A DNA stretch of 64,000 nucleotides. It comes from Daphnia carinata (Eukaryota; Arthropoda; Branchiopoda; Diplostraca; Daphniidae). Below the pieces are notes generated by a model. It was not told where the DNA came from. It did not search any database and saw only the letters and a list, made by a program, of their open reading frames with translations. Positions 47,107-60,328 of the stretch are shown here, piece after piece. The translations under genes and the position numbers were made by a program. Location: positions 5,632,017 to 5,696,016 of the forward strand of contig NC_081339.1 in NCBI RefSeq assembly GCF_022539665.2, in the 5' to 3' direction. How positions within the stretch are numbered: the first letter of the stretch is position 1; every line of letters begins with the position of its first letter.

Positions 47107-49416
47107 CCACAGTTTTTCATTCTCCTTTCGCTTCTTACATCGTCTTCTTCGAACGTTTGATCATCGTCTCGTGCGTCATCGTCGTGTTCGTCTGCTGCCC
47201 TCACCTCCGTCTCGTCCATCTTTTACTTCTTCTGCATTGTTTCATTTTCAAAAAACAGCAAACTTGTGCTTAAAAGACCAATGCATTTCAAATCTCTCTC
47301 TTTCTCTCTCTCTCCTCCCTACCCTCTCACACACAACCAGGGGCGCAGAAAATCAGGAAAAAGAAAGGTATTTCACTTGTTTTCTGGCCTTCTCGATCAG
47401 TACATGTGCGTGCGTGTGTGTGTGTGTGTGTGTTTGTGTGCGTGCGAACGAGCGTTAATTCAAATTCTAATCTCTCGATCCAGTTTCAAACGTCAACACG
47501 TTTTTTGTACGACAAACAAAACAAAACAAAAAAACAAGACATTTTTAGCCAAAACAACATAAAATGAAAAAGATGGACCCGAATTCTAAAATTCGCCTAC
47601 GTCTTTATAATCAAACAAAAGCATATTTCTCTGATTCTACCACCAAACGGTATAAAAAGAAAAAGATAATCCATAACAACAAACAGATTTATATATAAAA
47701 AAAAAAAAAAAGATTTTAAGAAATAGCTTTTCAATTGTTTTGTTTTCAATTTCCCCCCACTTTATCCCTCCGCCATGTCTCCCCCTCACACAAATTTTAA
47801 AAAAAATTTGAATTCGGGCTTATCAGAGTTTTTGTTATTTTTAATTGCTCTTCTAAATAACCCTGTAGGTGTCACGAGACCACACAGCTAAGATGAATCG
47901 AGTGAATGAGTTCAGTTTGTGTCTGTGCGTGTTTGTGCCCCGCTGAAAGTGTCCCCGCAAAAGATGTTGGTTATTATCATAATTTTTTGTTTCTTTTGTT
48001 TGTTTGAATGATTTGACGTTCGAGATATATATATTCTATACATAGGTAAAGCATAAGGATAAGAAAAAGAAACACAAGTTTTCCTATTACATTTTTTGTG
48101 TCAGTCTGGGCCACCTCTCAAAGAGTTCAAATTCAATTTTGAAGAATGGCCTACTCTTGAAAAGAGTTAGTTCTTTTTTTGTCTGTATTATTATTGAATT
48201 TTTTATCGATTTCTAATTTTGTTTATTTTACAAAAAAAAAAAGAATGGAATTTAAACAAATTTGTTGGTACTTTTTTTGTTCTTTATTTTTTTATTTTTT
48301 TTTTAATTTAATTTGCAATGTTTTGGCCATACGAACTTCGGTTGTCATTTGTTTTCCCTACAACTGTCATTACAGACGTTAAAAACAAACGAGAAACGCG
48401 AGTCGCGTGACTAGCAGAAGAGAAATTGTTTGTCTGTGTGTGCGTGGCTTTTTATCGCTGCTGTGGTCGGTGCCCCCCATGTGAGAGCAAAAAAAAATTG
48501 GCAAGTTGTTTATTGAATTCTTAAAAATTCTGTTTCCGCCCTATGTTTCACGAGAACGAATGCTGCCCTAGCCCAATCTCCCGCCGTCTTATTTCATTTT
48601 CATCCCACTGACTTTAATGTGTGATTCCCTGCTGTTTTTTTTCTCCTTCTCTCACGATCTTCACTGTCTGTTCTCCCTTTTCACTCTCTTAGCCCACCCT
48701 TTCCGCAATTCTTTTACAGTAAACGAAAAAAAAAGGTAAAACAAAATCTATCAAATAAAAAAATAAAAATGATGCATCCATTGTTGTAAGTGGATGCGAG
48801 TGTTTGTTATGTGTGTGTACAGTGTTCAGCTGGACAAAAAAAAAGGTAAAAAAAAAAACATGTCAAAATGAATCCTAAGTTCTTGGTCTCTGGCAAACCT
48901 ATCTACACTCGTTGTTGTGTGGTTTCCTAGCCTTGTATTCGCGTCAAGAAAATAAATAACAAACCCATGTTTTTTGGTCTAAATGTGTTTTTCAGCTCAT
49001 TTTCAACAAACAAGCATCTGTCATTTAGTGAGACTTTTTTGCTTTTTATTGATTTGTAAAAAATGAACTCAATCAACGCTAGAGATTTAAAAAAAAAAAA
49101 AAAGAAAGAGAAGGACAGATGATAAGAGACAGAACAAGGAGCAGTTGGTGGCCTTAAGAACCTAGCCGGATGCGATCGAGTCAAACGTGGATCAAGTACG
49201 ACATCAAAATCCCCTTTAAAAAAAAAAAAAAAAAAAGAATTCGGAAGAAAACAGGATTGGTGGTGACGGAATAGGAGGGCACGTTGGTCTGTTCCACTCG
49301 TGGCACAAAATAACGAGAGACCGAGCAGCAAGTAGTTGGTGAAAGAAGAGGGAAAAAAAAAATCCGAGAATGTGAGCACGTGAAGGTAAGTTCCATTTTA
49401 AATTTGTTGTTGATAA
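47107..49416. other. Probable HR4 3' UTR and downstream spacer
   Basis: No coding sequence is supported. CT and GT microsatellites (47296-47315, 47410-47440) and long A/T runs fill the region. AATAAA-like hexamers occur near 48755 and at 48950-48956; any could end the HR4 transcript. The last ~300 bp may belong to the PPP4R2 3' UTR. Confidence 0.45.
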
Positions 49417-51321
49417 TTATTGGCTTTCCATTTTGGGAAGTGTAGGATCCGTTTCTGGTGCTTTTTCAGCTGTTTCCTCTGACTTTGTCACGGCAACTTG
49501 TTCTTCGTCAACGTGATTGTCGGGCTCGTTCTTCTGTTCTGGTAAGGGAGTTTCTTCTATCACCTTTATCGAAATAGAAATCATAACCTTTCACTATGTA
49601 TAAATGAAAAAGAAAAATTGTACTAATTCACACCTTATCTGGACTGAAGATTCTGGGCTGTTTAGCGTCGGGACTGTGTTCTCTGTCGTCATCATCGTCC
49701 CCGTCTTCTGCTTTCTCCAGTGGCCGTTTTTTATCACTGACGGGAGTTTCTGTTGATTCACTAGGCGGTAATGGATGTTTCACCTCTGCATCTATCGTCT
49801 TGCCACTCTCTTGAGGTTCTTCTAATGGTTCGTCTGCTATTCTCTCGTCCTCTTCTTTTGCACCTGGTTCGACGTCAGCAACTAGTTTCTCTTCTTCCAT
49901 CTCTACTGGTTTCTCTTCTGAAGCCACACTCTCAACGTCAACGCTCTTGGCACACTCTTCTTCGGTGGACGCTGCTAAAGCTTTTTCCACTTTGTCCGAT
50001 TCAATCGGTGCTACAACTGGCACTATGACATCTTCAGACATCTGGACGGTGGGAGACTCTTCCCTTGTCATCGTAACGGTTGCAACTGGCGTTTCGGCAG
50101 GACCAGAAGACAACGTTTCTGTTTTTGACGACGGTTCGATTTCCTCGTTAGCATCTGCGGCACCATTTGTAGTTTCCTTAGCTTCACTCGGCTCTTGATG
50201 GTCAGTATCAGGTACGATGTTTGATGTTGGATGCTTGGCGGAAGGTTTGTCCTCGTCTTCTGTGTCTGAAATGCCAGAGTCGGCTGTTAGGATAGGACCA
50301 GCAAAAGCAAAGAGTTGCTATAGTGATACTCAAATGGAGTGGATCATAGAAATTTAAATAGCGACTTTTTACCGTCTGAAGCTGATGCCGCGTCTAATGC
50401 AACTGTAACCGGTCTTGAATCGTTCTTACTGCCGAAGGTAGCAACTGGTCGGCTGGAGCCGACGCTGACATCAAAAACGCCATTAACTAACGTTTGAGAA
50501 GAAGATACGGATTCGGATCGTTTCCTAAACAGCGTAGGTGGAAGAAATACAGTTGAGCAATATTGATCAGGTAAAGTAAATGATAAAATATACAATTTTC
50601 AATTACCTTTGCTCTGGGTCTACTGTGCTGACGACTAAAAGGTTCTTCTCTATGCCCCGCATGAACTTGTCTGTCCTCTTGTAATGCTTTCTCGGGGCAC
50701 ACAAGAGTTCACACAATCTCTGTATTGTGAAGGGGGCACTGCAGGAAACAAAAACTCAGTTTTAGCAATGGTTCCTGAAGAAACTGCAATTAGGTAACAT
50801 ACCAGGTGAAGCTGTCAAATTGTTCAAGAATCTTATCCCTCATGGTCTCGAAATGAAAAGGTTCGACATTGGGGCAGGGGGGCAAGTTTTCCGTTGGGCA
50901 TACTTCTTTAAAATTGGCTATGACTAACTCTAGCTTGTGCCGGAGGACACCTCTGATCTTGAGCCAGGGGAACAGTGTCTCACCTGTCTTGGCCAGGTGA
51001 TTGATGTATTCTTCTAATGGTTTAGGGATTTCAGGAGTTTTTTGCTTGTCATAATCTGTGAAAGAATCAATCAAAGAATGTGAGTTAGGCTGAGCAACTT
51101 TAACAGACTTTATTTCCTCGATATGTTCAGTGAAATCAGACTTGGCGACCATGAGAACTCATCGAATGGACATGACCGTGATGCATTCGCGTCATTGGTC
51201 CATGCAGAGTCTCGTGATGGCTTCGACCGTTCTAAAACATTTCAATTTACAAAGCAATGATAGCAAAAGCAGATGTCAACTTACCGTTTAATGCATCTAG
51301 TATACTTTCAATGTTTTCCAT
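49417..51321 (-). CDS. PPP4R2: Protein phosphatase 4 regulatory subunit 2
   Basis: PPP4R2 binds the PP4 catalytic subunit with PPP4R3 and acts in DNA-repair dephosphorylation and snRNP maturation. Exon 1 ([12 protein letters not shown], start 51321) joins in frame to [20 protein letters not shown] at about 51060, matching the family N-terminus ending HVAKTGET. Conserved blocks follow: [38 protein letters not shown] and, in the next exon, [20 protein letters not shown] with [17 protein letters not shown]. The C-terminal half is acidic and low in complexity (many Glu/Val/Ser), as in other animals, ending KMESQ at 49417. A frame starting at 51152 (MVAKSDF) is intronic in this model. It lies head to head with a PP1 catalytic gene about 1 kb away. 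Confidence 0.92.
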
Positions 51322-51851
51322 GTTTCAATCGACCCGGACAACCCTTTGTTTATCACCCCCGCACCAAGTGTCGACGAAAAAGAGTGACGAAAGAGGCCTC
51401 CACACACACAACTTGTTGTCTCCCCAACCGGCTAGATGTCTCTGAAAATTTTCCTTTTGAAAAGTGGGCGGAGAGCAAAAAAATAATAATCATAAAGCTT
51501 AGATAAAAAAAAAATGCCCTTCTTCAACTCTGATGAAATCATATCGACAGATAACCTTTACAGTTTTAAAATGGTGAATCACACAAATGACTGGTAAATA
51601 GTGGATTGAAATTCGTCAAAGGCCGTTACCACCAACTAGAGTATTGGAATATTGATCAGATGATAGTGGCGCCTAGAAAACGAGGGAGTAGAAATCATGA
51701 TGAAGTTAAATTAAGCTAACGTTTATACACGAATAAGGAAAAGCTGCCAAGGTTTATTTAAATTCGTTTGTAATTGCGGTTCTGGTTGTGGAAAACGAAG
51801 GTCATAACATACTTTCAAATCAATCGTTCATTCGTCTCACATGCAGAGCTG

Positions 51852-51866
51852 CCACTGGAGGCGCTG
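51852..51866 (+). promoter_or_regulatory. CTCF-like binding site
   Basis: CCACTGGAGGCGCTG fits the extended CTCF consensus (CCASYAGRKGGC) and lies between two divergent phosphatase genes. Inferred from sequence only. Confidence 0.45.
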
Positions 51867-52180
51867 CGATATGTCTGCATATATTAAGCAACGTTAAATC
51901 ATTTTTCTTCAAGGGCTAGAACAGATGCGTGTATAAAATTGTCTGTATATTCACGGGAAAACAGATAGTAATTGCAATCAACAGTCGTGACATGACGTTA
52001 TATTGTTAATGCTTATTATTTTGTAAGGCATGAAGGACGACAGTTGACGGTAAGATTTCCGACTCCGCACTACCGTTATCTAGTTCGAAGGGGACGGCAA
52101 GGGGCGGAGCTTAAAACACGGTGTGGCCTTCGGCAAGCGAGTTGCATTGAAATGGTTTGGATTTGAGCAAGCTACTAGAG

Positions 52181-52192
52181 AGGGGGCGCTGG
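52181..52192 (+). promoter_or_regulatory. CTCF-like binding site
   Basis: AGGGGGCGCTGG is a second good CTCF core about 160 bp before the PP1 start codon. Inferred from sequence only. Confidence 0.4.
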
Positions 52193-52349
52193 TCCGACGA
52201 ACGACAGCCATCTTGGAAAAAGTGTATCTGGTGAAAGACCCCAAAATATTGTGCGGGACTCGGAGAATATCGTTAGGAATTTATCGGTTGTCATCTGTCG
52301 CCTCATCTCTGTTCTATCGTTAGTTTTTGTTGTACATCATCATATTCCA

Positions 52350-53913
<1,564 letters not shown>

Positions 53914-54572
53914 TTCTCTCCTACCCGCACCGCTGCGTCCGTCGGTCGGGCAAAGTTTGACTAGCGTTTAGGAACAAAAAAAAAAGAGAAAAGAGGGATG
54001 CATTGGATGTTTCGCCGACGAATTGTTATCATGAACCTCCAAATTACACACAAAAGAAAACAAAAAATTACCCAAGTTATTTTAAGCGTTGCAATCCGAT
54101 GGCTTTCGTGCGAATGCTGTATCGAAATAAAGGGGGGTAGAAGAAGATTCAAGGGATTGTCGGAGGCGAAGAGAATCGTATTACTAAAAGAAATGATTGG
54201 TTCTACCAGTTGTACCTTTGACTTCATTTTTTTTTTCTCCCATCTTCTTTCATTCTTATCACAAGTGACGAATTGTAAAGCGACGACGGTGTAGTTAAAA
54301 CTTCCCTCCTGATCCTTAAATAGCCGAGTTCGATTTTTCTTTCTTCGAGCCCCCCAAAACCCCACCATTTGTCATGTGTCTGTTGTGTATTTAAGAAAAA
54401 AAAAAGTCCTGAAATATCTCCCACGTCTTTTGTTTTTTTTCTTTTTAAATTTTGTTTCTCTTTTTTCCGCGATTCTTCTACCATTTACTCTTCCGACGAG
54501 TTAGCACTCGGGCGATATACACACAAAATATGTTCTCCATATGATTCTGTCCATCTTATTTTGGTCCATTAC

Positions 54573-54578
54573 AATAAA
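54573..54578 (+). terminator. Poly(A) signal for the PP1 transcript
   Basis: AATAAA 660 nt after the PP1 stop and about 65 nt before the end of the convergent CRCP coding region marks the likely 3' end of the PP1 transcript. Confidence 0.6.
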
Positions 54579-54643
54579 TGAACAGAAAATGTGCAAATCA
54601 GAATGTTTATTTACTTCTGAACCTTAGCTAGTTAAATAACAAT

Positions 54644-55300
54644 TTAATCAGTTTTTGCAGGCAAAGTGTTTTGGATTATTTCTATCAGCTCTTCAGTTTG
54701 CTCTTCAGTCAATCTATCCTGCTCTGCAGATTGCACAATCTAAAAAATCAATATACCATATAATACTGTAGGACACAAGTAATTTGTCTTTGCCATACCA
54801 GAGATATTTCAACTGCTGTTGTAGGCCTCAAATTTAACAACATCGTCTTTTCCTTTTTTGTTAGGCCAAACTTTTTCACTTCATCAAGAAATTTCTTTAA
54901 ACATATGTCAGACTGCACTGCAGCAGGTGTGCCTTCTAGATACTTTATAGTCTAGGATTTGTAAAAAAGTATATTTGTTAGGCTTGAAATGAATAAACTG
55001 GTAATTATACGTAAAAACTCTGGCTGACTTCATATGTTATGGTGGCCAGTGACCCACTTTGGTTCCTGGGTTGGTCTCCTTTGCCTCGTAAACTGGACAA
55101 TAATTCCAATACCTTTGGAAATGATAAATTAGATATAAACTACATTTTGTTTTCAGATAGGTTTGAGCGAACTAGCTTGCGTACTTCAAAATTGCTGAGC
55201 ATGGCCGTATTTGCATTGATTCTGTAGATAAAAATAATTGATTATCACCACGAATTAATGCAGAAAAACAAAAAACTGCGGTATATATTTACATGTCCAT
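54644..55300 (-). CDS. CRCP: RNA polymerase III subunit RPC9 (CRCP)
   Basis: RPC9/CRCP forms the Rpb4-like half of the RNA polymerase III stalk with RPC8. Five exons give 125 residues. The first coding exon is only 8 nt (ATGGACAT, 55300-55293). The second has NANTAMLSNFE, the third VLELLSSLRGKGDQP...LATITYE, the fourth TIKYLEGTPAAVQSD through LTKKEKTMLLNLRPTTAVEI, and the last IVQSAEQDRLTEEQTEELIE, ending at TAA 54644-54646. The order and the blocks ANxxxLSNxEV, TITYE, LNxRPxTxVEI and LTEEQxE match the family. The tiny first exon is easy for gene finders to miss. Confidence 0.93.
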
Positions 55301-55622
55301 TTTACTGAGATCAAAGGCGTGGAATTATTTGAATACCCTACAAAGACGATTGTTTTGAAAACCTTTTTCACGTTCCTCCATTTCACGCAGCAGAATCTGG
55401 CATTGCCATATCTCTATAGTCAAAAGAACTATTTTAGTGTAAATGAGTTATATTTTTAAAAATTAAAATAATTATTTATATAAATATAAAAAGTTTTGCG
55501 TCTTTTAACTAGAATTTTTCCGTGTTAAAAATAAAGCAGCAACGCTGTAGCAGGCTGTTCATATTGGTAAACACTGCCTTTTGACGAATGGTTTGGCGAG
55601 TGACTGACTGCAATTTCGAATC

Positions 55623-55833
55623 ATGTCATCACCTTCAGCTGCTATTGTTGATCATACGCATGAGAAAATTTACCGCCATCAAGGTAAAAGCCATATATAT
55701 TTTTGAATGCCGTTTGAATTTTTTTTTAAAGGCCTACGTTGCTAACTCACCTGCGTTTTGGGCTTTTTGTTTCGTAGGACCAATTTACCCTGCTTATCTT
55801 ATCAGAGGAGAAAAGCCCGCATTAAAACCGTAA
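55623..55833 (+). CDS. Possible two-exon small protein, 38 residues
   Basis: ATG 55623 gives MSSPSAAIVDHTHEKIYRHQ, a 95-bp intron with good borders (caag|gtaaaa ... ttcgtag|ga), then GPIYPAYLIRGEKPALKP and a TAA at 55831-55833. No signal peptide or membrane segment. I do not recognise it. The same exons read from a later ATG give another short frame (MRKFTAIKDQFTLL...), so the reading frame is uncertain. It lies just upstream of the Cys/His-rich gene and could be a 5' UTR upstream ORF of it. Confidence 0.35.
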
Positions 55834-55916
55834 CTGCGGTCATAGGTGGGGCAGAAAGCCGTAAGATTTTGCTAATAAAACTTGTTTCTTGACAAACATT
55901 TTAGAAAACAGGAATA

Positions 55917-56477
55917 ATGGAAAACCAACCCACCCTGGTTGAAGCAGATGCTATTCATCACAGATTGTCTAATCAAGTGAATTCAGTTATACATCTGCCA
56001 TACAGGTGCTATGATTGCTACCAATCATTCTTTAGTTTGGAGCAACTGGCTCAGCATTCCCTTGAAAAGCCACTACACAGTGAAGAAATCTGTTTGAAGT
56101 GTGAAACTTCTATAATTGTTTTTTTTAAACCTATACAACCAGTGAGACTTCACTCTTGTATCAAATCTAGTATGTGTCACACTTTACCTGACCTTAATTT
56201 CCACAGTCAGTTTCTGTTTTCTAAGCTACATTCCTCCTGTGAAATTCCCGATTGTACTGTCATTGGATGTGATATTCAAAGCTGTACAGCAAGTTTTGAC
56301 TTTACAGTCAGTGGGATCTTTAAGTATTTAAAACATGCCAGCAAATATAGGCATACAACTGTACCCTGTTGCAAAAAATGTTTGTTAACAGAATTTCAAG
56401 TGACTGTTGGAGGAAAGAGAATTATTTCCCATTACTGCACCAAAATTGGAAAAGTCATTTGTATTGTTAAAACTTGA
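55917..56477 (+). CDS. Cys/His-rich (C2H2-like finger) protein of unknown function, copy 1
   Basis: Single-exon frame of 186 residues starting MENQPTLVEADAIHHRLSNQ. The N-terminal part has a C2H2-like finger (YRCYDCYQSFFSLEQLAQH...H), then ICLKC, LHSC, SSCEIPDCTVIGCDIQSC and a C-terminal CCKKCLL. The pattern recurs residue for residue in the gene at 56839-57652, so both belong to one family. The repeated CxxC/CxxxC spacing suggests zinc binding; nucleic-acid or protein binding cannot be told. This copy lacks the intron found near the N-terminus of copy 2. An acceptor-like site just before the ATG suggests a 5' UTR intron. Confidence 0.65.
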   Translation: MENQPTLVEADAIHHRLSNQVNSVIHLPYRCYDCYQSFFSLEQLAQHSLEKPLHSEEICLKCETSIIVFFKPIQPVRLHSCIKSSMCHTLPDLNFHSQFLFSKLHSSCEIPDCTVIGCDIQSCTASFDFTVSGIFKYLKHASKYRHTTVPCCKKCLLTEFQVTVGGKRIISHYCTKIGKVICIVKT

Positions 56478-56838
56478 TATTCGCGTTTTGATTATTCAGA
56501 ACTACGATCATTTATTTCTCACTTGTAACCGTGAAATTTCTATTTATACGAACCTGCATGACCCACCCCCTTCCGCAACATTGGTTACACTCATCTCGTT
56601 TTATTGCAATGTTTGGCAACAACGTCTTGTTGTTGAGGAAATTCTTGCTTGTTTATCAACATAACAGGGGTATACGGAAAAAGAAAATCAGATACAGTCG
56701 GTATTGACCCCATTTCATGTATGGCGCGTTGAATAATACATTTGTACCGTTGACCTGTGATTTGACTAAGCCCAGCTGTGTTCAGCTTTCTAAGAATTTC
56801 TTCCTGTCGTCAATACGACTCGGAAGGATACAGCATAG
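56478..56838. other. Spacer between the Cys/His-rich paralogues
   Basis: It contains the likely 3' UTR of copy 1 and the promoter of copy 2. No further features are seen. Confidence 0.4.
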
Positions 56839-57652
56839 ATGGAGGAGTATCCACTAGGAATTGAAGGTAGAAAAAAACGTATTACAGATAAGAAAAAAAA
56901 AAGTACTACTTAACTTGATGACGTGCTTAAAATATGTTTGTAGAAAAAACCTTTTTTTTTGTGTACTAATCGAAAATTTGCTAGCTATCTTAAAGTTCAA
57001 TAATTAAGTTTTTCTTGTGACCTGGAAACAAATGCAGCCCATCACTATACCTATTTAATAACTAAACATTTATTTCTTTATTTTATTTTTTATAAATCAA
57101 GAAACAGATGCAGTTCATCATCGTTTGGCTGGAGAATCCCCAGCTGTGGAAAAAAATTTTCAATGCTATGATTGCAGCCAGTCATTTCATTCACTGGTAG
57201 ACCTTGGGAATCATTCCCACAGCTACGCTTGGCATAGTGTGGAGATTTGCCTCAAATGCTCTGATCCCATCACAGTGTTTATTCAAAAATTTCCTTTAAA
57301 GGTCATACATCTTCACACCTGCAAGAAGTCACTTCTTCGCTATCAAAACTCAGATCTGCATCTTCTTTCTATTCAAATTTTCCAGATTCTTTGCTGGACT
57401 GATAAACCACAGCACCAATCTGTGATTTATTGTGATGTTTGTGATGTGTTTTTTCCTCAAACATCATTCGGACTGTTTGATTTTTTAAATCATTCTAACT
57501 TGACAACCCATAATCTGGTACCCTCAAGTAATTGTCAGAATTGTGCAATGCCAGAAGTCACATTGATGGGTAGCAACCTAGAGTGTTGTATTATTCATTT
57601 TTGCACCAAAGATTGCAAGTCAGTTCTTAAAGAAGTAAAAAAACATATTTAA
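56839..57652 (+). CDS. Cys/His-rich (C2H2-like finger) protein of unknown function, copy 2
   Basis: Two exons. Exon 1 (56839 to about 56866) encodes MEEYPLGIE; a ~230-bp intron is followed at about 57101 by ETDAVHHRLAGESPAVEKNF, then the finger FQCYDCSQSFHSLVDLGNHS..H, EICLKCSDPITVF, LHTCKKS, YCDVCDVFF and NCQNCAMPE, ending with TAA at 57650-57652. It aligns with copy 1 over its length, for example TDAVHHRL with ADAIHHRL and the CYDC..F.SL finger. The family is unknown to me and may be lineage-specific. Confidence 0.65.
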
Positions 57653-57783
57653 ATTGGTGGAAGAGCACAGCCGAATTAAGAGGTCTATTCCATATATTTT
57701 ATCATATTATGTTTGAATAATTTCTAATACACATATATTTAATTGTTCATAGATATAATAAGGACGAACCATGCAAAATTTCC

Positions 57784-59617
57784 TTAGGACAAGGGAACAT
57801 TTTTATAATAATCCAACGACTTACTAATCGCCTCCTCAGGACTGTAAATAGGTTTGTATCCGAGACGTAGAGTAGCCTTGAGCCGATTAAAACAGTAAAA
57901 ACAGACAATGAAATAAAGTGTTGCTGGATGCGGAAAAGGGTTTTTTAGGTGCACTAGTGGTCGCAGCATACGCGACACAAAATGCAGAAAGAGAACAAAA
58001 ATTACAGCAAGAGTAGCCGGATAAACAAACGATGATGCTTTCATCGATCGAGCTTTCAAGAAGGGATCTAGGAATTCAAAAGAGTTTTGAATGACAGTGT
58101 CATCCGTGATAAATATTACTTCACCGCCAATGATCGTTGGGTCCTTCATCAGCTGATCCTTGGCAAGGATATGAGCCCAAGCTGCGTTTCCTGCATACAG
58201 GTATAGATTTTTTTTGTTTTTTTTTTCAAAGAATTCTGCCTTATAATTAATGCTAAACGAACCAGCATACGTGACTTGAATTCTTTCCCCACCCCATCCA
58301 ATCCGGTACAAGCAGCCGCCATGGTCATTAGCGATCTTCAAGGCATGTGTGACGTAATATGGGTCTAATTCCCCGTATAGCAGAGTAGGACGAAGGCAAA
58401 GCGTCGCGAGATTTCCCGAACCTAATTTAAACATTTTATTTTCGTCCATCGTATTTGGTTTGTTTATATAAGAAATAAGCTCACCATCGGCTAAACGTTT
58501 TCCATTGGCTTCTCTGATTAGATTCTCTGCATCGTATTTAGTTCGACCGTAATGACCGAAAAGAAAACCGTCTTTAGGAGGAGCTTTTGCCAAATGCTCA
58601 GTGGCCAAGAAGAGCGGATCTTTCTTGGGTATCACCACGTGAGCAGTACTTGTAAAGATCAAACATCCTACATTGGCTGTGATGCACTTGTGTATTACGT
58701 GGCGAGTACCTGTTCGTTGGCCAAAAAAGAAAAAGGGATCAGCATAATTAAAGTATTAGTGACACTTATCCTTTTACCGTTAACGTTGACCTCTTCCAAT
58801 TTTTTAGCAGAAGGGAAATGGCTAAATCCCGTTTCGGCAGCGGTATGGATGACGCAATTTACACCTTCAAAGATGTCATTTCCCATGGTCTCTGGTTTAG
58901 AAACATCAGCCACGAATGATTTTACGGCCTTTTTCTCCTCGAAGCCTGCTCATGAAAAGGTATACAATTTCAAGTATTGTGGACACTTTCGGCTTTAGCT
59001 AGAGAGAAATTTCTATACCAATACGATTGGTAAACGTTTTTTTGTCAATGACACGGATCTCGGCTACTTTTGGGTCTTCCTGAAGCAAGCGAATGATGTG
59101 TTGCCCAAGGAACCCTTGGCCTCCTTGAAAACAAAATGAATAATAACATATTCAGTTGATAGCTGTAATAGACCCGGTTTTCAGGAATTTCTGCAACTTT
59201 CTTTAGCATACAAAAGTCGGTGAAAGATAAAGATAAATTCTAGTGCTTCTGGCAGGCATCATCACTTGTGGAACTTCTAAATCTGCTATTGCCTCTCCTT
59301 CACTCCTTTAGCCAATTGAATTTACTGCCGTATATCGCATCACGTACACAATGTAACGGAATATTTTTTTCCATCCAACAATGGGATGAGCACACTTTAT
59401 CTTATTTTCTCTGGTTATTATTATCTGCGCCGAACGTGCAATATTTTTTATTTGATTATTGAGATAACTAGCGTAAACACAAGAGCTCTTTCAACTTTTG
59501 CCTATCACAGAGTAAAACGAGGAAATTTAACTGTACAGCTTCATAGGATTAAATCTAGATTGTTTTATTTAAAGTTAATAGTTACTCACCGGTAACAAGA
59601 ACAACTTCGGAGCCCAT
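57784..59617 (-). CDS. 3beta-hydroxysteroid dehydrogenase family protein (membrane-anchored SDR)
   Basis: NAD(P)-dependent short-chain dehydrogenase of the extended 3beta-HSD/sterol-4-alpha-carboxylate dehydrogenase group. Exon 1 starts MGSEVVLVTG at 59617; the next continues GQGFLGQHIIRLLQED (GxxGxxG nucleotide-binding motif). Later blocks include VIHTAAETGF, STAHVV, the catalytic YGRTK (YxxxK), CLRPTLLYGELDPYY, RIQVTYAGNAAWAHILA and GEVIFITDDT. Two hydrophobic segments near the C-terminus (YPATLAVIFVLFLHFV; LYFIVCFYCF) suggest ER membrane anchoring. It ends at TAA 57784-57786. The substrate is not evident; steroid or sterol metabolism is a family-based guess. Start codons of this gene and LYRM9 are 119 bp apart, head to head. 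Confidence 0.85.
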
Positions 59618-59736
59618 TGCACTGGTTTTCCTTGATTTTCCTAAGCGATGTGTTTAAGTAAAATAAAAAAAATCGGCAACGTCGCTTCCCTAGCAGAAAG
59701 CTAAAAAACTATTCAGTGGAACCAAAGAAAACAGAA

Positions 59737-60305
59737 ATGTTGACCACGTTATCGCTGTGCACATCACATTCACCAAATGCGAAACATTTATACAAATTCT
59801 TAATTCGTGAGTGTCGTAAATTGCCAAAAGACGCTCAACCGTATTACAAAAATTTTGTTCGACAGGTAATTTTAATGTACCGTTGTAAAACCCGAATATT
59901 ATTGCTCTATTTTCAAACTGAAATTCAGTGAATCTTAACTTAAATTTAATCAATTTTACTCGTACCGAATGTCAGTAGACGCTGCGACTGCCAGCATCCG
60001 TTAACTAGATACCAACTGTGAACATTTTCCCCTTCTTAGCTAAATTTTATCACTGATAGGATGATACACCAGTATGATCTTTGCCCTCTACATAGCTATC
60101 ATTGTTTATTTTTCAAAAAATAGGGCTTTGGTCAACATGCTGATGAGGCTGATCCTGAAAGGGTTAAGCAAATAATGCAGCGTGCTGTGGAAGACTCAAA
60201 GTGGATTTTGAATAAGGTATGTTTCTATAGTTTGAAAATTCAATTCAATTTGCATATCACTAATCTCTTGTTTCAATTCTCTGCTAGTATTGCACGAAAA
60301 AATAG
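59737..60305 (+). CDS. LYRM9: LYR motif-containing protein 9
   Basis: LYRM9 belongs to the LYR family, mostly mitochondrial matrix proteins that act with acyl-carrier protein in Fe-S and respiratory-complex assembly. Three exons (59737-59865, 60124-60216, 60288-60305) give 79 residues, like human LYRM9. After [14 protein letters not shown] comes [17 protein letters not shown] (LYR-type motif as LYKF), then [40 protein letters not shown] and KYCTKK. The in-frame GTG at 59716 is not a likely start. The stop codon lies only 23 nt before the TRMT44 start. Confidence 0.93.
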
Positions 60306-60328
60306 ATTTAAAAAATAGAAAGACAAAT

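Larger units (their letters stand above)
51322..52349. promoter_or_regulatory. Divergent promoter region between PPP4R2 and PP1
   Basis: About 1 kb separates two divergent start codons. Three CTCF-like matches occur here: GATAGTGGCGCC (51662), CCACTGGAGGCGCTG (51852) and AGGGGGCGCTGG (52181). No clear TATA box. An open frame at 52123-52323 starts with GTG and overlaps the presumed 5' UTR, so I do not call it a gene. Confidence 0.45.

Noticed and set aside
51152-51152. ATG 51152 as PPP4R2 start
   Set aside because: The upstream exon [12 protein letters not shown] gives the conserved N-terminus by splicing to about 51060, so this ATG is intronic.
52123-52323. Small ORF before PP1
   Set aside because: Starts with GTG, lies in the presumed 5' UTR and shows no known motif.
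59716-59736. In-frame GTG upstream of LYRM9
   Set aside because: Not an ATG; 59737 gives the usual family length.
60290-60328. TTG-initiated extension of TRMT44
   Set aside because: It overlaps the LYRM9 stop region, has no ATG and is not conserved-looking.
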